48,102 bases of DNA from Phoronis australis (Eukaryota; Phoronida; Phoronidae): positions 14,121-62,222 of the forward strand of contig NMRA01001059.1 in the NCBI GenBank assembly GCA_002633005.1. Direction: 5' to 3'. The translations under genes and the position numbers were made by a program. A model generated the notes under the pieces. That model was not told the DNA's origin and searched no databases. It saw only the letters and a list, made by a program, of their open reading frames with translations. Position 1 is the stretch's first letter; each line of letters begins with the position of its first letter. Shown here one piece after another: positions 32,456 to 44,362 of this stretch.

Positions 32456-33405
32456 TATTGACGGAGAAATCGACACATTTCGTTTCGCGACGGAAACCCG
32501 CTGAAACCGCGGCTTCAACGACGCTCGCTTTCCGTCGCCGGGCGGAACAACCCGTCACTGAGCAATACTCAAATCACTGAGTCCCCCGGGCCGGCTCCGC
32601 CACCTGGGAACGTACCTGCGTTTCCTGTTTTCCACTGGCTAGTAAGGAGGCCGCGCTCCGGCCCCGATTCGGATTCCGTGCTCTGCGGCGCCGATAGTGA
32701 TATGTGTACCGCAGTAATCGAACACGTACATATGCAGGGACACAACTGCCAAGGCGGGGACAGCGACGATAAGCCCCACGAACAGCCAAGTTGCCAGATC
32801 ACCAACTGAAAACCTGGCACATGTTCCGTGACAGTAAAATCTATTTCGCTGCTCAAGCTGTAACTTACAAAAATCAACACAAATGGCCAATAATCTACAC
32901 ATTTCTTGGGACTTAGAAAATTTTTCAACGCAACGTTTCTGAAAGCAATACAAATGGCCAATAATAGACACATTTTTCGAGACTTAAAACATTTCGCTCA
33001 TATTCGCAGGGGCAGATCTGCACGGGGACTGCAGCGCGCTCCGGCCTCGGCCAGCGCCGACTTGATGACCGCGTGGACTTTTCACATATAGTCGGGACAC
33101 GACTAGGAACTGTATCCCGGCCCGCTGATCGACCCCGCTACGTTTCCTTACCTTTGTAATATTTTCAAATGAAGGCACCTTTGAGAAAGCGACACAAATG
33201 GCCAATATATATACGGTCTCCCAGTCGGGGACTGCATGGTCACGTATCCATTACCACCAGGTTGGCGGAGGACCAACTGGAAAGCTTGAGCCCGCTGCCC
33301 CGCTGCCGGAAAGTGCCGATTCAGCCGGTGGTCGCAGTGTGAGGATCAGCAAATTTCCGCGGGTTTTCGTTGCGAAACGAAATGTGTCGATATCACCGTC
33401 AATAA
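32456..33405. mobile_element. GC-rich TIR element, family CGACACATTT, copy 1
   Basis: About 53-bp inverted arms at 32456-32508 and 33352-33405 share ATCGACACATTTCGTTTCGC. The interior is GC-rich with repeated GACACAAATGGCCAATAAT-type segments (near 32880, 32950, 33190). The inverted ends and repeats are shared with 42690-43250. Overlapping GC-driven open frames on the minus strand have no similarity I recognise. Confidence 0.7.
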
Positions 33406-33709
33406 CCGACACATTTTAAAATGCGCGTTTTCATTTCACCCTATTTCGCGCCATATATTGCCTTTGCACGGCGTCACCGTACCCCCGCGCGGAGCGCGGA
33501 GTGCGACACGCTCAATCAGCCAATTTGTGAGACACCCGCCCGACTCATGTGGATGCATTCCCACGGGGCCTAGGGGCCACGCCACCGCCTCGCACCCTTC
33601 TCGAGCGTATCACGGTGAATGTCCTTCGACAGCCATGGGAACTGGGTGGCATTCTTTAAAATATTCCAGCGTTACGTCTCAGCGAATAATATGACGGACG
33701 CTGAGTGCA

Positions 33710-33985
33710 TTGATCCAGTGGCGGATCTAGGATATCACAAGGGGGGCCAACATTTTGTCTGTAAACATTTGCAAATCCCCCTCCCGTCCGGGAAAATGTT
33801 TTTTCTCTAAAAATCAAGCATTTCCTTGATTCCTGATGTATTATCCAAGAAAATAAGGCAAAGATAGAAAAAAACGGAGAACGTGTCAAACTTGAAAACC
33901 GGAAATTACCACAGACTCGAAGTCACGACCTGGCGGAAGGAGCGCTCGTGCTTTATCACTGCGCCACCACGATCGTACACTTATA
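33710..33985 (-). mobile_element. tRNA-derived SINE-like element
   Basis: On the minus strand TGGCGCAGTGATAAAGC (33951-33966) resembles a tRNA A box and TGACTTCGAGTC (33914-33925) a B box, with tRNA-like spacing of about 40 bp. The opposite end carries CAGTGGCGGATCTAGG (33717-33733 on plus), a motif I associate with the ends of other transposons, so the element could be composite. Not a functional tRNA: no complete cloverleaf is evident. Confidence 0.5.
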
Positions 33986-34191
33986 TGTTGTTACTAAGAG
34001 ACCTACTTGTTTATGGTCCACAGCGTTTGCGCGCGAAACCTACTTCTTTTTTGTAATACTTATTGTCCTTTTTATAATTTGTGCAATCAGTTCGTAACAA
34101 ATTTGTTGTATTTAGAATAGTCTTCAATTGCCCAAAGGACCAAATCCGTTTTTTGTGTTGGCATTAATGACGAGATTGGTTTGGATATCGT

Positions 34192-34214
34192 CTTAAGTTA
34201 AGCCTTAACTTAAG
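34192..34214. repeat. Perfect 11-bp palindrome
   Basis: CTTAAGTTAAG, one C, then CTTAACTTAAG: a perfect inverted repeat with a 1-base centre, each arm itself near-palindromic. Confidence 0.8.
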
Positions 34215-37200
34215 GATTGCTAAAGAGAGATTTATGAGTTTCTGAGTGATTCACTAAGGCTTCGATTAAAATTGATATCTTACCAGCAGCTTCTGTTTTT
34301 TCATCGTCACTCAGATTCCATTTTCTTAAAAAATGAAGTAATTTTCTTCATTGCACAGTGAAGCCATAGACTATAGATAGGGACTGCCAACTGCCGTTAG
34401 AGCGCGTTGCGCATGTCGCGGTCCACGGGATATAAGCACTAACGATGAGAGGGCGCTGCACACGCAGGATAGAAAACTTCCGGTTTTACGGAGCGGTCGT
34501 TCCCTCGTTTTGAGTCCTGCTCACGTCATTTGCGTTAGGCCGCGAGACTTCACGGAGTCGCGAATCTTTTTACTAATATCTATGGTGAAGCAGACGACGG
34601 AAACGGAGTCGTAGTGCGCAGCGCCACTACCGATCGCCTGGGATATCCCGGGAGAGCCTACACTTAGCCATAGTTCTGATATTATAATACTCTACATATT
34701 TAGTGATTGGTCAATAAAAACCACATGATCATATCCAATCATATCATTGGCTGTTACAGTTTGTTCTCAGAATTTTCTAGAATCTTTACAGTACTTTGAC
34801 CACACAACCCAAAGTTGTACAAAAAATAGATTTTGACATTGAAGTACATGTCAACAAGTTTGACCCCATGATTTAAAAGTACATATGCACAAATTTTGGG
34901 CAACTTAAATTGGATCTATTCTTACTAATTACTTAATCAATATTTATTCTGACAATGTTAATTACCGGGGTTAATAAACTCAACAATTTCCTACGCTCTT
35001 GCTGCATAACGTAGAATTGTCGTGAGGACTTGACAGGGACCTCAGGGGTCTCACACTCCCCTGATTTATCCACATTATTTTGAAAACGCTTTGCCCAGTC
35101 ACACTTTGTGTATCATAAAAGAGATAAGCACACCTGCAGCTGACGCAGCAAGTAGAACTACTCTCGTTTATCACATTGGTGTAGACTCACAGTTGAACTG
35201 TGGTATTCTGTTGACCCCAGGTCGTCCGGAGTTGCATCATATACCATCTCCGGACGGTCTCTCACCGACAATTTAGCGTTATGGTTTTATTTTTTGCGGC
35301 AGTCAAGGGTGGGGGGCGTTGTGTGATGTTTCCCCTCCCCCCACCACGCCCAGACACAAGCGATTACTAAGCTGTGTCACGGGTGCTGAAACAAAGCTGC
35401 GGGCATGCGAACATTCGGCCTGCATCATATGAGGCCGCTGTGGATGCCTTAAAGTGGTATATCCACACACACTTATGGTTGGTCTATGGTGTGTATGTAC
35501 TCATTTTTAACACTATAAGGTACTCATTACTCCGATCTTTCACTACGAATGATACATCCTGACTGCAGTCACTGGGTAGCTCGTTTAGCCAAACTGCTGT
35601 TTTGCTTCTTTATGAGTTTCTTTGTTTTTCTACAGTAAACATTAATGCCATTTACTCAAAGCATCAGTTTACCCAATTTTTACTGCATTGTGTTACAGGA
35701 ATTATGGATAAAAATAATATTGCCTGTACTTTCTTCCTAGCCTAAGTCAGACTTTAATCAAAGTTGAGCAAAAGGTGACAGCTTAGTGCATGCACCTCAT
35801 CATTTTTATATGAGCTAAACTATGATGGAGAATTTGTTGTATAACGTTCAAGCATATACACAACAACATCCCTTGAATGAATGTGCTTATTTAAGAAAGC
35901 ATGTGAAACTTAAAAAAATAATTCGAATATTAATTTGGCCAAAGACTAATGACATTTTCAGTCGCAAATTAGATCTACTGGCATGCGCGCACCCAGCCTA
36001 AAATTGAGGGGGGGGGCTCGAATTTTTCCTTGTGCGGACCTTATACTGAAAAAACAAAGCGAGGACTAAAAACGGGGTACTAGGTTCAGACCTATGAAAT
36101 GTCCGTTCGCGCCGATTTCTCGTGGACGTTTGTCTCGTTTTCTCAGACTTTTTCTTCCTTTGAGGCGGACCTTTTTGCTCAGTTCGCCAAATGTAGGAGT
36201 GAACTCATGTACTGAACATCCAATGACTGTGCTGAAATATTTGTGCATCCAACAGTGTGTGTACATCGTTCCTATTCTATATCAATGTATCATGTTCAGT
36301 TCTACACCACTATACTTCTAGATAAATGAAATACAAAAAGTTCTTCTGGATCCATCTTATTATTATTATTGTTGTTTTCAATTAACTCTGGAGAGTGCTA
36401 AAGTTTTACAATGTATCCGGTTTCTGAAACTTTGGTTCAAATTGTGTTTTATTACCACTTCTTGATTAAACAAATTATGAAGGGACAAAGATTGTTTATT
36501 TTATATAAGCTCAGTTGTTAGAACTACAAGCGTTATTTGATTTTCCTGTCATTTCTTTGACTTTCTTGAGTCCTGATTTGATCTGTAGTTTTTGAAAACT
36601 TTCCATTGGCTTTGTGCAATGCTTTGTTCAACGTTTTAAATAATAATGCGATTTTGAGTACGTGTTTAAATCTTTCGTGTTTTTAATGGACTCATTGGTT
36701 CGTCTATATTAACCCCGTGTTCACAAATTCATACCACAGGAAGCATGGTTATGAACTATACGTATGGTTATATCCCTCAAACTGTTTATTAAACCAATGT
36801 AGTTGGTCAAAAGTAGTTTTGGAGTATGGGTTGGATGTGTCTGTCAGCGATTAGCCTCGTGCTAATTGTAATTAAACATTGTTTATGATAAAGGCCTAAA
36901 AATTTTGAGACCACGCGACCAATCGAAAAGTATCAGCGAATCTGATGATGTTCTTTGAGGAGTAAGCCATTATCGGTGGCTTCGCTGCAAGAAAACAATG
37001 GGTATAAATAAACTGCTGATTTTTGGAACTAGTTGATTTCTGAAATTGAATTCATTGTCGCAAAAAGTTAAACTAGGCCAACCGATGAAATGCTGTGTTA
37101 GGTTTTGATTATCTGGTACCGATTAACAACTAAACTCTAGGTCCACGTCAGTACCAACAGAGACCGTCTTTGGTATGGTACGAATCGTGATGCGCTTGTG

Positions 37201-37740
37201 GACTACTCTCTACTGTCGTCTCCGAGTGAAGAAAACGGGGTGTTTTTTGTGTAATGACAAACTCGAGTTCGGTGCGGTTCAGTAAACAAAAAAAATAGCC
37301 AGTGTAGACTGCTTTTTATTACTAACAATAGGGAATGGGAAGCCTGCATTTCTTAGGCAAACAAACGAGTTTCCGAGGTAGTTTAGTCACCTTCAGATTG
37401 AGCATTTGCATTCTTAGTCGGGGGCATTGGTTGACGTCGCTACCGACAGCGCCGCTGCGTTCCTGATGACATTATTGTTGGTTGCGTTTTGTGGACGCAG
37501 GAAACTTGTAGAATCTAAGTCTTCGCGAGATGTCACCATGCAGAAACCGTGAAGTACGTAAACGTACTCATCGCTAGCTTTCATGGCGACTACCTTGAGT
37601 TCACAAAACGCGACCCTGCTGCTTGGTGACCCGAAATAATAATAGACGAGTCCATTTCATAAATGGTAAGCGAAATCTAACACTTATAACATTTCAAGTT
37701 TTTAAAGCCATTTTGCTATTTTCTTTGATCATAGAAACAT
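34215..37740. other. Intergenic sequence with no recognised gene
   Basis: Spacer between the two + strand genes. Seen: inverted CGTCCGGAG/CTCCGGACG arms at 35223-35256 and a segment at 36366-36460 repeated at 42078-42172. Short open frames have no recognised similarity. Locally GC-richer stretches at 34380-34660 and 37130-37640 could include regulatory DNA, which I cannot show. Confidence 0.5.
36366..36460 (+). repeat. Dispersed repeat, copy 1
   Basis: Shares CAATTAACTCTG and AAAGTTTTACAATG and CTTTGGTTCAAATT-type blocks in the same order with 42078-42172. Confidence 0.7.
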
Positions 37741-37746
37741 CAAAAA

Positions 37747-37754
37747 TATAAATA
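37747..37754 (+). promoter_or_regulatory. TATA-like sequence upstream of gene 2
   Basis: TATAAATA lies 92 bp before the first in-frame ATG at 37839. Given the AT-rich background this could be chance. Confidence 0.25.
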
Positions 37755-37883
37755 AATGGTTCGCACAACTTTTTTTAGTTGAAAAGTTCAACTCTGTGAT
37801 TTTGTATCGTCTACAACCTTCGGCCACAAGGAAATAAAATGCTGCCTGCCACTGTTAAACCTCGAAAACGAAGGGAAAACAGC

Positions 37884-37938
37884 ATGGACGACAGACTTGG
37901 TTTTATAATTCTCGTCATTTTACCCCTTTCTGTTGCTG
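37884..37938 (+). CDS. Gene 2 first coding exon: signal peptide
   Basis: From the ATG at 37884 (context AGCATGG) the exon encodes MDDRLGFIILVILPLSVA and ends in phase 1 at a GTAAGT donor. This is a classic secretory signal: short charged start, hydrophobic core, small residues before the cleavage point. An in-frame ATG at 37839 would add 15 basic residues (MLPATVKPRKRREN) and is less likely. Splicing to the lectin exon at 45525 keeps the frame (G|TG = Val). The product enters the secretory pathway. Confidence 0.7.
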
Positions 37939-39750
37939 GTAAGTTAATCACTGAGTTAATCTCGAACCACTTTATATTTAAGAACTGTCAAAGCACTTCG
38001 TGTACGGGTTATTTTTGTGGTCAGATGGACTCTTCGATCGTCAACCTGTTGCTTGTCATAGATTCGGTGGGTGTAGTAGTCGCCTGTTTCGGTTTATCTT
38101 CTTCGTTCTCATTTTGGAGCCAGTGGGGAAAAAGGGAATAGATTCCAGATTATTAATCGACAAATCTTTGCGTTTGACCTTCGCAAGTGGAAATTGGTTA
38201 TGTAGAAATTTCCACATGCCAACTGGCAAGTACCACTGACTGCAACAGCGGAATTGTCAATCATGAAACGTCAATGTTACGTAGAGGTTCATGTTCAATA
38301 TTGTTAAGTGCAAGACTGCTGCAACCTTTTCTATCTTAATGTTGTTTCTGATATAATTTTTGATCCGTCTTAAGTTTTGGCTGCCTGTCAGTTTTCATCA
38401 CTTCACACAGCTGTACTAACTCATCACTGACACTTTCCTCCTAAGTCTAGTTGCCGCGGATATTTTTTGATGAGATTGTTGTAATTTCGTTGGCTGTTAC
38501 GGTTTGAAGCTCTCCAAGTGATCATAGTAAGTGAAAATGGGCCCAATTGAGTGGCCTGCGCACATCTGATGCTGGACACTTTCCGTGTTTTGTATGTCTT
38601 ACGTAATTCACCCCTTTTCTTGAGCGCCAGTAACGTGGGTGCGTGGGTGACGAGAGGGCCAGTACTCTGGGCCATGCTAGCTCATAGGTCAGATTGGTCG
38701 ATGTCAGGATAATTCACACATCGCTAATCAGGGGCCCCGCATTGGTGCCAATTATGATATCAAGAATGCCACTTTTGTCAAATATAATTTCCAAATTTAA
38801 GATTTTGCCTTGATGTGCATGCATTTTAGCGGTCAGCAGTTTTTGTATGCATGCTTTTAAGCCTTGAAAAGCACTACAACATTTATAATTCCTTGAACTT
38901 GGCTTACTGGACCCCACACTCGATCTTGACCACACACATAATGAAAATGTCGAGGCCCCCAGCACAAACTTTCTAGATCCATTTTCTTAGTGCTTTCATA
39001 AGTGTAGAAACGTATAGACTAGTTCACGCCGACAGGAGGCGCGTTACAAAACGAGGCTCGCTACGATAACTCTGTTGGCTTATTATATTATATCGGGTAG
39101 TTGTAGTTCGTGTTGCTCGCACGGCTAGGAAAAATCTGGACACTCATCTGTCTGTTTTACAATACCCTGCTAAAGACTTTGAGATTTGGAAGCGTTGGGT
39201 CGTTGTTATACGCCGTGACGACGGAAAATATGTCCGTGTAAAATTTGTAAAAAATTAGATCATATTTTGTCGCATCTCGGTTGCCGAGCATAATATGAGA
39301 AACAACCAGAGAATCTTCGGTCTTCAGGTTCGTGACTGCGGGTTGAAACATGATACATTTGCTTTCCAAAAAGGACAGGGCTCTCAATCCCTCGATATTG
39401 GGGCTGAATATCGGCATTATTAGTGATTGAAAATTTCTCACCGAAGTTCAAATCACCTGTAACCATGCACACAAGTCACGGTGACAATTTGAATGAGCAA
39501 AAAATGCTACTTGAGACAGAGCCTATGAGAGCTTGCAACAGGGCGGGAGTGCTATTGATGGTGATCGGGAGACAGATTTTTCACCTCACTCGGCGAAAAA
39601 ATTCTCCTCTCAGAAGGTACAGGCACACAACCTTTCCCCTCGGGTGAACGAGGCCCCTGAAGAAACATGATAACTATGCTCGCTCTTTCCAGTTAACAGA
39701 AATTGAGCTCTAAAACGAGGTTATGCTTAATGGATGATCGAATTAGGTGT

Positions 39751-41030
39751 TTAAATTTTAAAATTCAACTTGGTGCAGATTGATATTTTGAACCTAACAC
39801 GTGCAATAGACGCAAGAATCATTAAAACCAAGAAAGCAGAATTGATAGTCAAATGATAAATATGTGGGCGCATAAAATTTAAGTTTATTGTACAATTCCG
39901 GAATTTCAGAATGTTCTTTGTAAACATTGGGTTATTGTTCGAGTGTCTGGAAAAGTTGTACCTTTTGCTCCCTGCATACCTTACAAGCAAAGAAAACATG
40001 AGGATATGTCTGGGTATCTCCACAGGAATACAAAGGCGAAATATTATTAGAATTATGTCTAAACTTTTCTCGTTGTTTAGGAAGAGACCGCATCTTGATC
40101 TGTATAGGGTTATTTTATGATTGCGAGGAAGTTCGAATGATGTCAATGGGACTGGCAAGTCTTGAGTAGTGGTATGCATTTTAAAGTTATTTTTGAGAGT
40201 GACGATTGAAGCGCTTTCTTTTATTTTGAATGGTAAGGAATTCCAGTTGTCAATACAAGTTAATATCGTTGATCTCCTGAAGGCTTGGTTGATGGAAGTG
40301 TGCATATTACTTTGCTGCAGTCCTGGTCTCGTATTTGGTGTTTTGTGGGAGTCAACGAGGATTTTGTTAGAGTAACTGTTTATGTTGGTTAAGACTTTGA
40401 AGGTATGCATGGACAGGTGGAGTTTACGACGGGTTTCTAGTTTGCTTCAGTTGTGACTGTTTAGAACCTTGATTGTGTTGGACCCTTTGTATGCCCCGGT
40501 TATGGCTAAAGCTGCTTGGTATTGTAGTCTTTCTAATTGAAGAAGTATGCCAGCGTTTGCGAATTGGTAGACTGTGTCACAACAATCTTGATGTGGAAGT
40601 ACAAAAGACTTGAACAAAGTTTCAAGATACATGGAGTTGAGATGACGAGAGATAATTCTAATTGGATTAATTAATTTTTGTACTTTATGAACGAGTTCGC
40701 TACCATGAGGAGTAAATGTTAGCTTATGGTCTAGTAGCAAGCCAAGATGTTTGTGCTTGAACTTATTGGGAATAACTTCCCCCATTGAGTGATAATCCCA
40801 TCGTTGGATTTGTTTGGAAGTGAGTATTGTTAGAGTTAAAAAATATAAGATCAACACTTTCATCTTCCATTTGTAAGACCAGTCATAGAGTTTGTTAAGG
40901 TCAGTTTGCAATTGTAAGGAGTCATGGGGATGCTCTTTTGAGAATGGGTGGAAAATTGCAGTGTCATCAGCATATAAGAATGTTTTAGAGTTTATTGTGT
41001 CTGGATCATTGATGTACAGTAAAAAAGTAA
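39751..41030 (-). pseudogene. LINE RT fragment 3 (YADD box, thumb, C-terminus)
   Basis: Begins with a frame reading SKTFLYADDTAIFHP (YADD at 40962-40973), then HKHLGLLLDHKLTF, LQLERLQYQAALAITGAYKG, an in-frame TGA at 40447, then FRRSTILTCIDNWNSLP and the C-terminal NNPMFTKNILKFRNCTIN. The AALAITGAYKGS motif is typical of jockey/CR1-type LINEs. Confidence 0.85.
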
Positions 41031-41386
41031 GGGCCTATTACGCTTCCCTGTGTTAATCCAGCATTTACGAAACCTGGTGCTGATGAAGGTGGTAAGACAC
41101 CCACAATTCGGACTTTGTAAGTTCGATATTCCAGATATGATTTTAAAAGTAAGAGGAGAGTGCCTGAGAAACCGTAAGATTGTAATTTATGTAGAAGCAG
41201 GTCATGGGGAACGACATCAAAAGCTGACGCAATGTCTAAAAATAAGGATCTCACGTTGTACCCTTGCTCAAACTGGAGGTGGGTGTCGTGTACAAATTCT
41301 GTAAGTTGGGACACAGTGCTGTTACCAGGCATGAATCCAAATTGGCGACGATATATGAGGTTTTGTGAAGAGAAGTGGTCAAACAT
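41006..41386 (-). pseudogene. LINE RT fragment 2 (palm motifs)
   Basis: RRQFGFMPGNSTVSQL, FLDIASAFDVVPHDLLLHKL (first catalytic Asp) and GLTQGSVIGPYFF. These are RT motifs 2a to 4 of the non-LTR class. It breaks again near 41010 before the YADD box. Confidence 0.88.
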
Positions 41387-42060
41387 GTGTTGAGAAAGGA
41401 TTTTTTTCTAAAATTTTGGATAAGGTGTTAAGTAGAGTTATGGGGCGATAGTTGGCAATGTCTGTTTTGGAGTTCTTTTTGTGTATTGGTATCATAACGC
41501 CAAGCTTCCAGTTCGAAGGAAATTTTCGAGGTTGTAGTATTTTGTGGTATAATGTTGTCAGAGGAACTGTAAGCTCTCTTGCTATTATCTTGATCATTTT
41601 ATTGGTTATGAGATTGGTACCGTCGTTTTTGTTTTCGTCAATGTTTTCAAGTAGTTTTCTGACTTCAGTTGGTTGGGCTTGTATGTCAGAGAGGTGTTCT
41701 AAAGTTCTGTTTGGGAATTCGGGAAAGTTTGTGGTTGGTGCAATGTGACTCTTGACGGTGAAGTAGTCTAGAAATAACTTACTTTTATCAGCTTCGGATG
41801 ACGCCTGAGAGTTGGATTCCTTTGAGTGGATGGTGGGGTAGGATGACTGCTTTAGTTGTCCTCGAATTTTGTGTACTATATCCCAGTATTCCATAGAATT
41901 TTTTGAGACATTTTTGATATTGGAGATAACTTTCATCTTATAGTCTTGTTTTGTCTTTTTAATTAGTTCTTCCACACTCTTGCACTGTTCTTTGTAGCAC
42001 TTGAAAGTGCACGGGTTATTTGATTTTCTGAACGATTTGTACAGTTTATATCTTTTATTT
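41379..42060 (-). pseudogene. LINE RT fragment 1 (N-terminal RT motifs)
   Basis: Minus-strand frame includes KTKQDYKMKVISNIKNVS, DENKNDGTNLITNKMIK, FPSNWKLGVMIPIHKK and NYRPITLLNTLSKILEK. These are the pre-RT and RT motifs 1-2 of non-LTR polymerases. The frame is lost at the 7-A run in minus-strand sense near 41402-41408, after which the similarity continues in another frame. Confidence 0.85.
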
Positions 42061-42077
42061 ATTTCAGACTTAATGTT

Positions 42078-42172
42078 ATTGTTTTCATTATTGTTTGCAA
42101 TTAACTCTGATGAATCTTAAAGTTTTACAATGCATTCAGTTCCTGCAACTTTAGTTCAAATTATGTGTCATT
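42078..42172 (+). repeat. Dispersed repeat, copy 2
   Basis: Pairs with 36366-36460. It lies directly at the truncated 5' end of the antisense LINE, so it may mark the insertion target or an older element. Confidence 0.65.
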
Positions 42173-42689
42173 TAGATTTCACATCTCTAACTTTAATCTT
42201 TTCGTCTGCTTTTAACAAGAGAGATATTAACCGACTGTAGCTTTGCTTGCATGAATACTTGATCTTGCCTCGTCACGATCGAGACTGCGGTCCTAGTGAT
42301 CCCAGCGCGCTGTGCCCGTCATCAAACTCCCGGAATCTATTTCAGTTCTTTGACTTTCTCATCAAAATCCGTTTCTTTCGTTTACATTTTCGACGTCTTT
42401 AACCGTTTTTCGTGCTTTTCACTGTTAGAAAACCATTACGTTTTCTGGTAACTTGGCTCGACACAACTCAGCGCGCCGCTGAATTCCTTAGCAACACCGA
42501 CTGGATCGTCACTTTCCAGCACCGGGACAGCGGACGCAAACTCATTCTCCTAGTTGTTCCTCCGCCAACCGTAGGCCTAATGGATACGTGGCCGCAGGGC
42601 AGCCGATCAGGCCTGTTAGTAGTATGTGGACCGCTTCAGATGCCATTCTGGGAGACCGGATAAGTATATATGCCGGCACCTAGTCGGAA

Positions 42690-43250
42690 TCACGACCGCC
42701 AATGTCCTCTGAACTTGAAACCGACACAAATGGCCAATAACCGACGCATTTCTCGGAACATAGAAAATTTCGCACACGATACGCAGGGGACACTATGAGA
42801 CTTGTAGCCGCGCTCCGACCTTGGCAGCGTGGACCCCGCAATTAAACTGCCGGACTTGACCGCGCCGGACCGCCGTCTGGGGAGTATTCAGTTCACAGAT
42901 ATCTGGGACACGACTAGGGACCGTATCCCGGCCTGTCCGTCGACCCCTCTGTATGCTTACCTTTGTTAGTCAAGGCTCCTTGAGAAAGCGACACAAATGG
43001 TCAATAATCGACACATTTCGTAAGACTTAAAAATATTTCAACCCAACGTTTCTGAAACCATAGACTATGTTGTCTATAATCTATGCTGAAACCGACACAA
43101 ATGGCCAATAATCGACACATTTCTCGGGACTTATAATTATTTCAGTGCAACGTTTCTCAAGAGAAAATGTTTCGATTATTGGCCATTTGTGTCGGTTTCA
43201 GAAACGTTGCTTTGAAAAATTTAAGTCCAACGAAATGTGTCGATTATTGA
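42690..43250. mobile_element. GC-rich element, family CGACACATTT, copy 2 with large hairpin
   Basis: Contains GACACAAATGGCCAATAA-type segments at about 42722, 42990 and 43090 and, inverted, at 43166-43200. The last two face each other and form a long stem (CCGACACAAATGGCCAATAA against its complement) around a ~35-bp spacer. Segments such as GGGACACGACTAGG and CTTACCTTTGT are shared with 33090-33160 of copy 1. Confidence 0.7.
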
Positions 43251-43487
43251 GATGACGAGCAGTGACGGAGGTACGTAAAAAAAACCAGTCACGCTCGGTA
43301 TCACGGCGCCAGTGTGTCAAGTGCGGTATTCCACTTCAGAGTGTAGAAGTCCGTTACGTCAATCCGCCGACGTATATTTGAAGTGCTATTCTAGAAGTCT
43401 GACGTCAGTGTAGTTCTGTGAGGGTAAAATCGGTCCTCTGTGCAGCAAGCACCCACTCTTGACTTTTCAAAAATTTCGATTTTAAGC

Positions 43488-43577
43488 ACCCATGCTCGGC
43501 TTACCGCCCACCCCTGTTTTTTTAGATTCCCAATTTAAGCGCCCTGGGCGGTAATCCGGACGAGTACGATATTTGCG
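43488..43577 (+). repeat. Related TIR-type terminus (solo right end)
   Basis: AAGCACCCATGCTCGG, TTACCGCCCACCCC and AAGCGCCCTGGGCGGTAATC match the subterminal GCCCACCCC repeats and a degraded inverted end of the 1401-3858 family. Confidence 0.55.
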
Positions 43578-43646
43578 ATTTTCTGTTGACGCTGCACAAA
43601 TGTTGGTTTATCTTCTGTTTAACAATACTATATTTTTAAATAACAT

Positions 43647-43778
43647 AGAAAATAAATCCGAGACTAAAAGAGGCGATCCAGATCCTAAAGGATACACTTG
43701 TGTGAGGAAAAGTAAATGGATCCATTCTACACACAAGTGTATCCTGAATTGCCTACATTAGTTTCGGATTTATTTTCT
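43647..43778. repeat. 132-bp foldback (hairpin) element
   Basis: Arms AGAAAATAAATCCGAGACTA...GGATACACTTGTGTG and the inverted ACACAAGTGTATCC...GGATTTATTTTCT pair over most of their length with a short GGATCC-containing centre. It looks like a small MITE. Confidence 0.7.
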
Positions 43779-44094
43779 GCATAATTTATCATATCTAATC
43801 TGAAGCATCCATCAAGTGGATCCTAGGAGAAGCAACATGAATGGAAAGAAGTTTGATCAAGCAAAAACATCAGTAGATAAGCACATCATATATCTACATC
43901 ATTTTAATACTCTATCCAACTTCAAGAAGAAGATTTGCTTCCCTAAAGGAATGGATCTCAAAAAGACTCCCGCAATAGAATGCAACAACTTGTTTTGATA
44001 CAAATGGAATATGATCCATTTTGTTGTTTTATTTACGTATACATTCTATATTTCGTAATGATTTCTGACTTCTTCATTCATCATTTGGTTATTG

Positions 44095-44157
44095 TCATCA
44101 TGTTCGTTATCGCTACCATCATCAACATCATCATCATTGTCATCATCAATTTATTTT
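44095..44157. repeat. ATC/CAT-rich simple repeat
   Basis: Degenerate CATCAT-type tract (CATCATCAACATCATCATCA). Confidence 0.75.
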
Positions 44158-44277
44158 CAGTCAAATTCACCAAGTGTTGCCCCTTCGAGCGTTTTCATGT
44201 TATTTTTTGGTTTAATTCTGTATCTTGGTCTTTGTCAGATTCTCTTGTTATTACTGCTCTAACTTACAGGGGTCACT

Positions 44278-44335
44278 CATTTTGAAAACCAGTTTTCTCC
44301 AACGAATTAGGGGCATCAAACTGGTTCTCATAATT
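44278..44335 (+). repeat. Short hairpin repeat (AGAACCAGT family), copy 2
   Basis: CATTTTGAAAACCAGTTTTC ... GGCATCAAACTGGTTCTC. It aligns with the reverse complement of 10201-10260. A wider imperfect inverted repeat (CTTACAGGGGTCAC / GTGACCCATGTAAG, 44262-44362) encloses it. Confidence 0.65.
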
Positions 44336-44362
44336 CAGTTCCGTTGTGACCCATGTAAGTGA

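Larger units (their letters stand above)
39745..42090 (-). mobile_element. Non-LTR retrotransposon (jockey/CR1-like), antisense, 5'-truncated and decayed
   Basis: Read on the minus strand from 42090 to 39745. Order: pre-RT region, RT motifs, YADD box, thumb and C-terminal region. No apurinic endonuclease is recognisable upstream of 42090, so the copy is truncated. At least two frameshifts and one in-frame stop make it inactive. Its tail contains the 20-mer TTATGCGCCCACATATTTAT shared with the CCTAGTGGC repeat head at 11410. Confidence 0.85.

Noticed and set aside
32569-33205. Several overlapping GC-rich open frames, minus strand
   Set aside because: Open in multiple frames because of high GC in a TIR element; they translate the internal direct repeats.
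38424-39472. Minus-strand open frames including VTGDLNFGEK, resembling the GDFN motif of an apurinic endonuclease
   Set aside because: No supporting motifs up- or downstream, wrong side (3') of the nearby LINE RT, and frames are short; treated as chance.
43980-44285. Hydrophobic 101-residue frame rich in Ile
   Set aside because: T/ATC-rich simple sequence; no start context or domain evidence.
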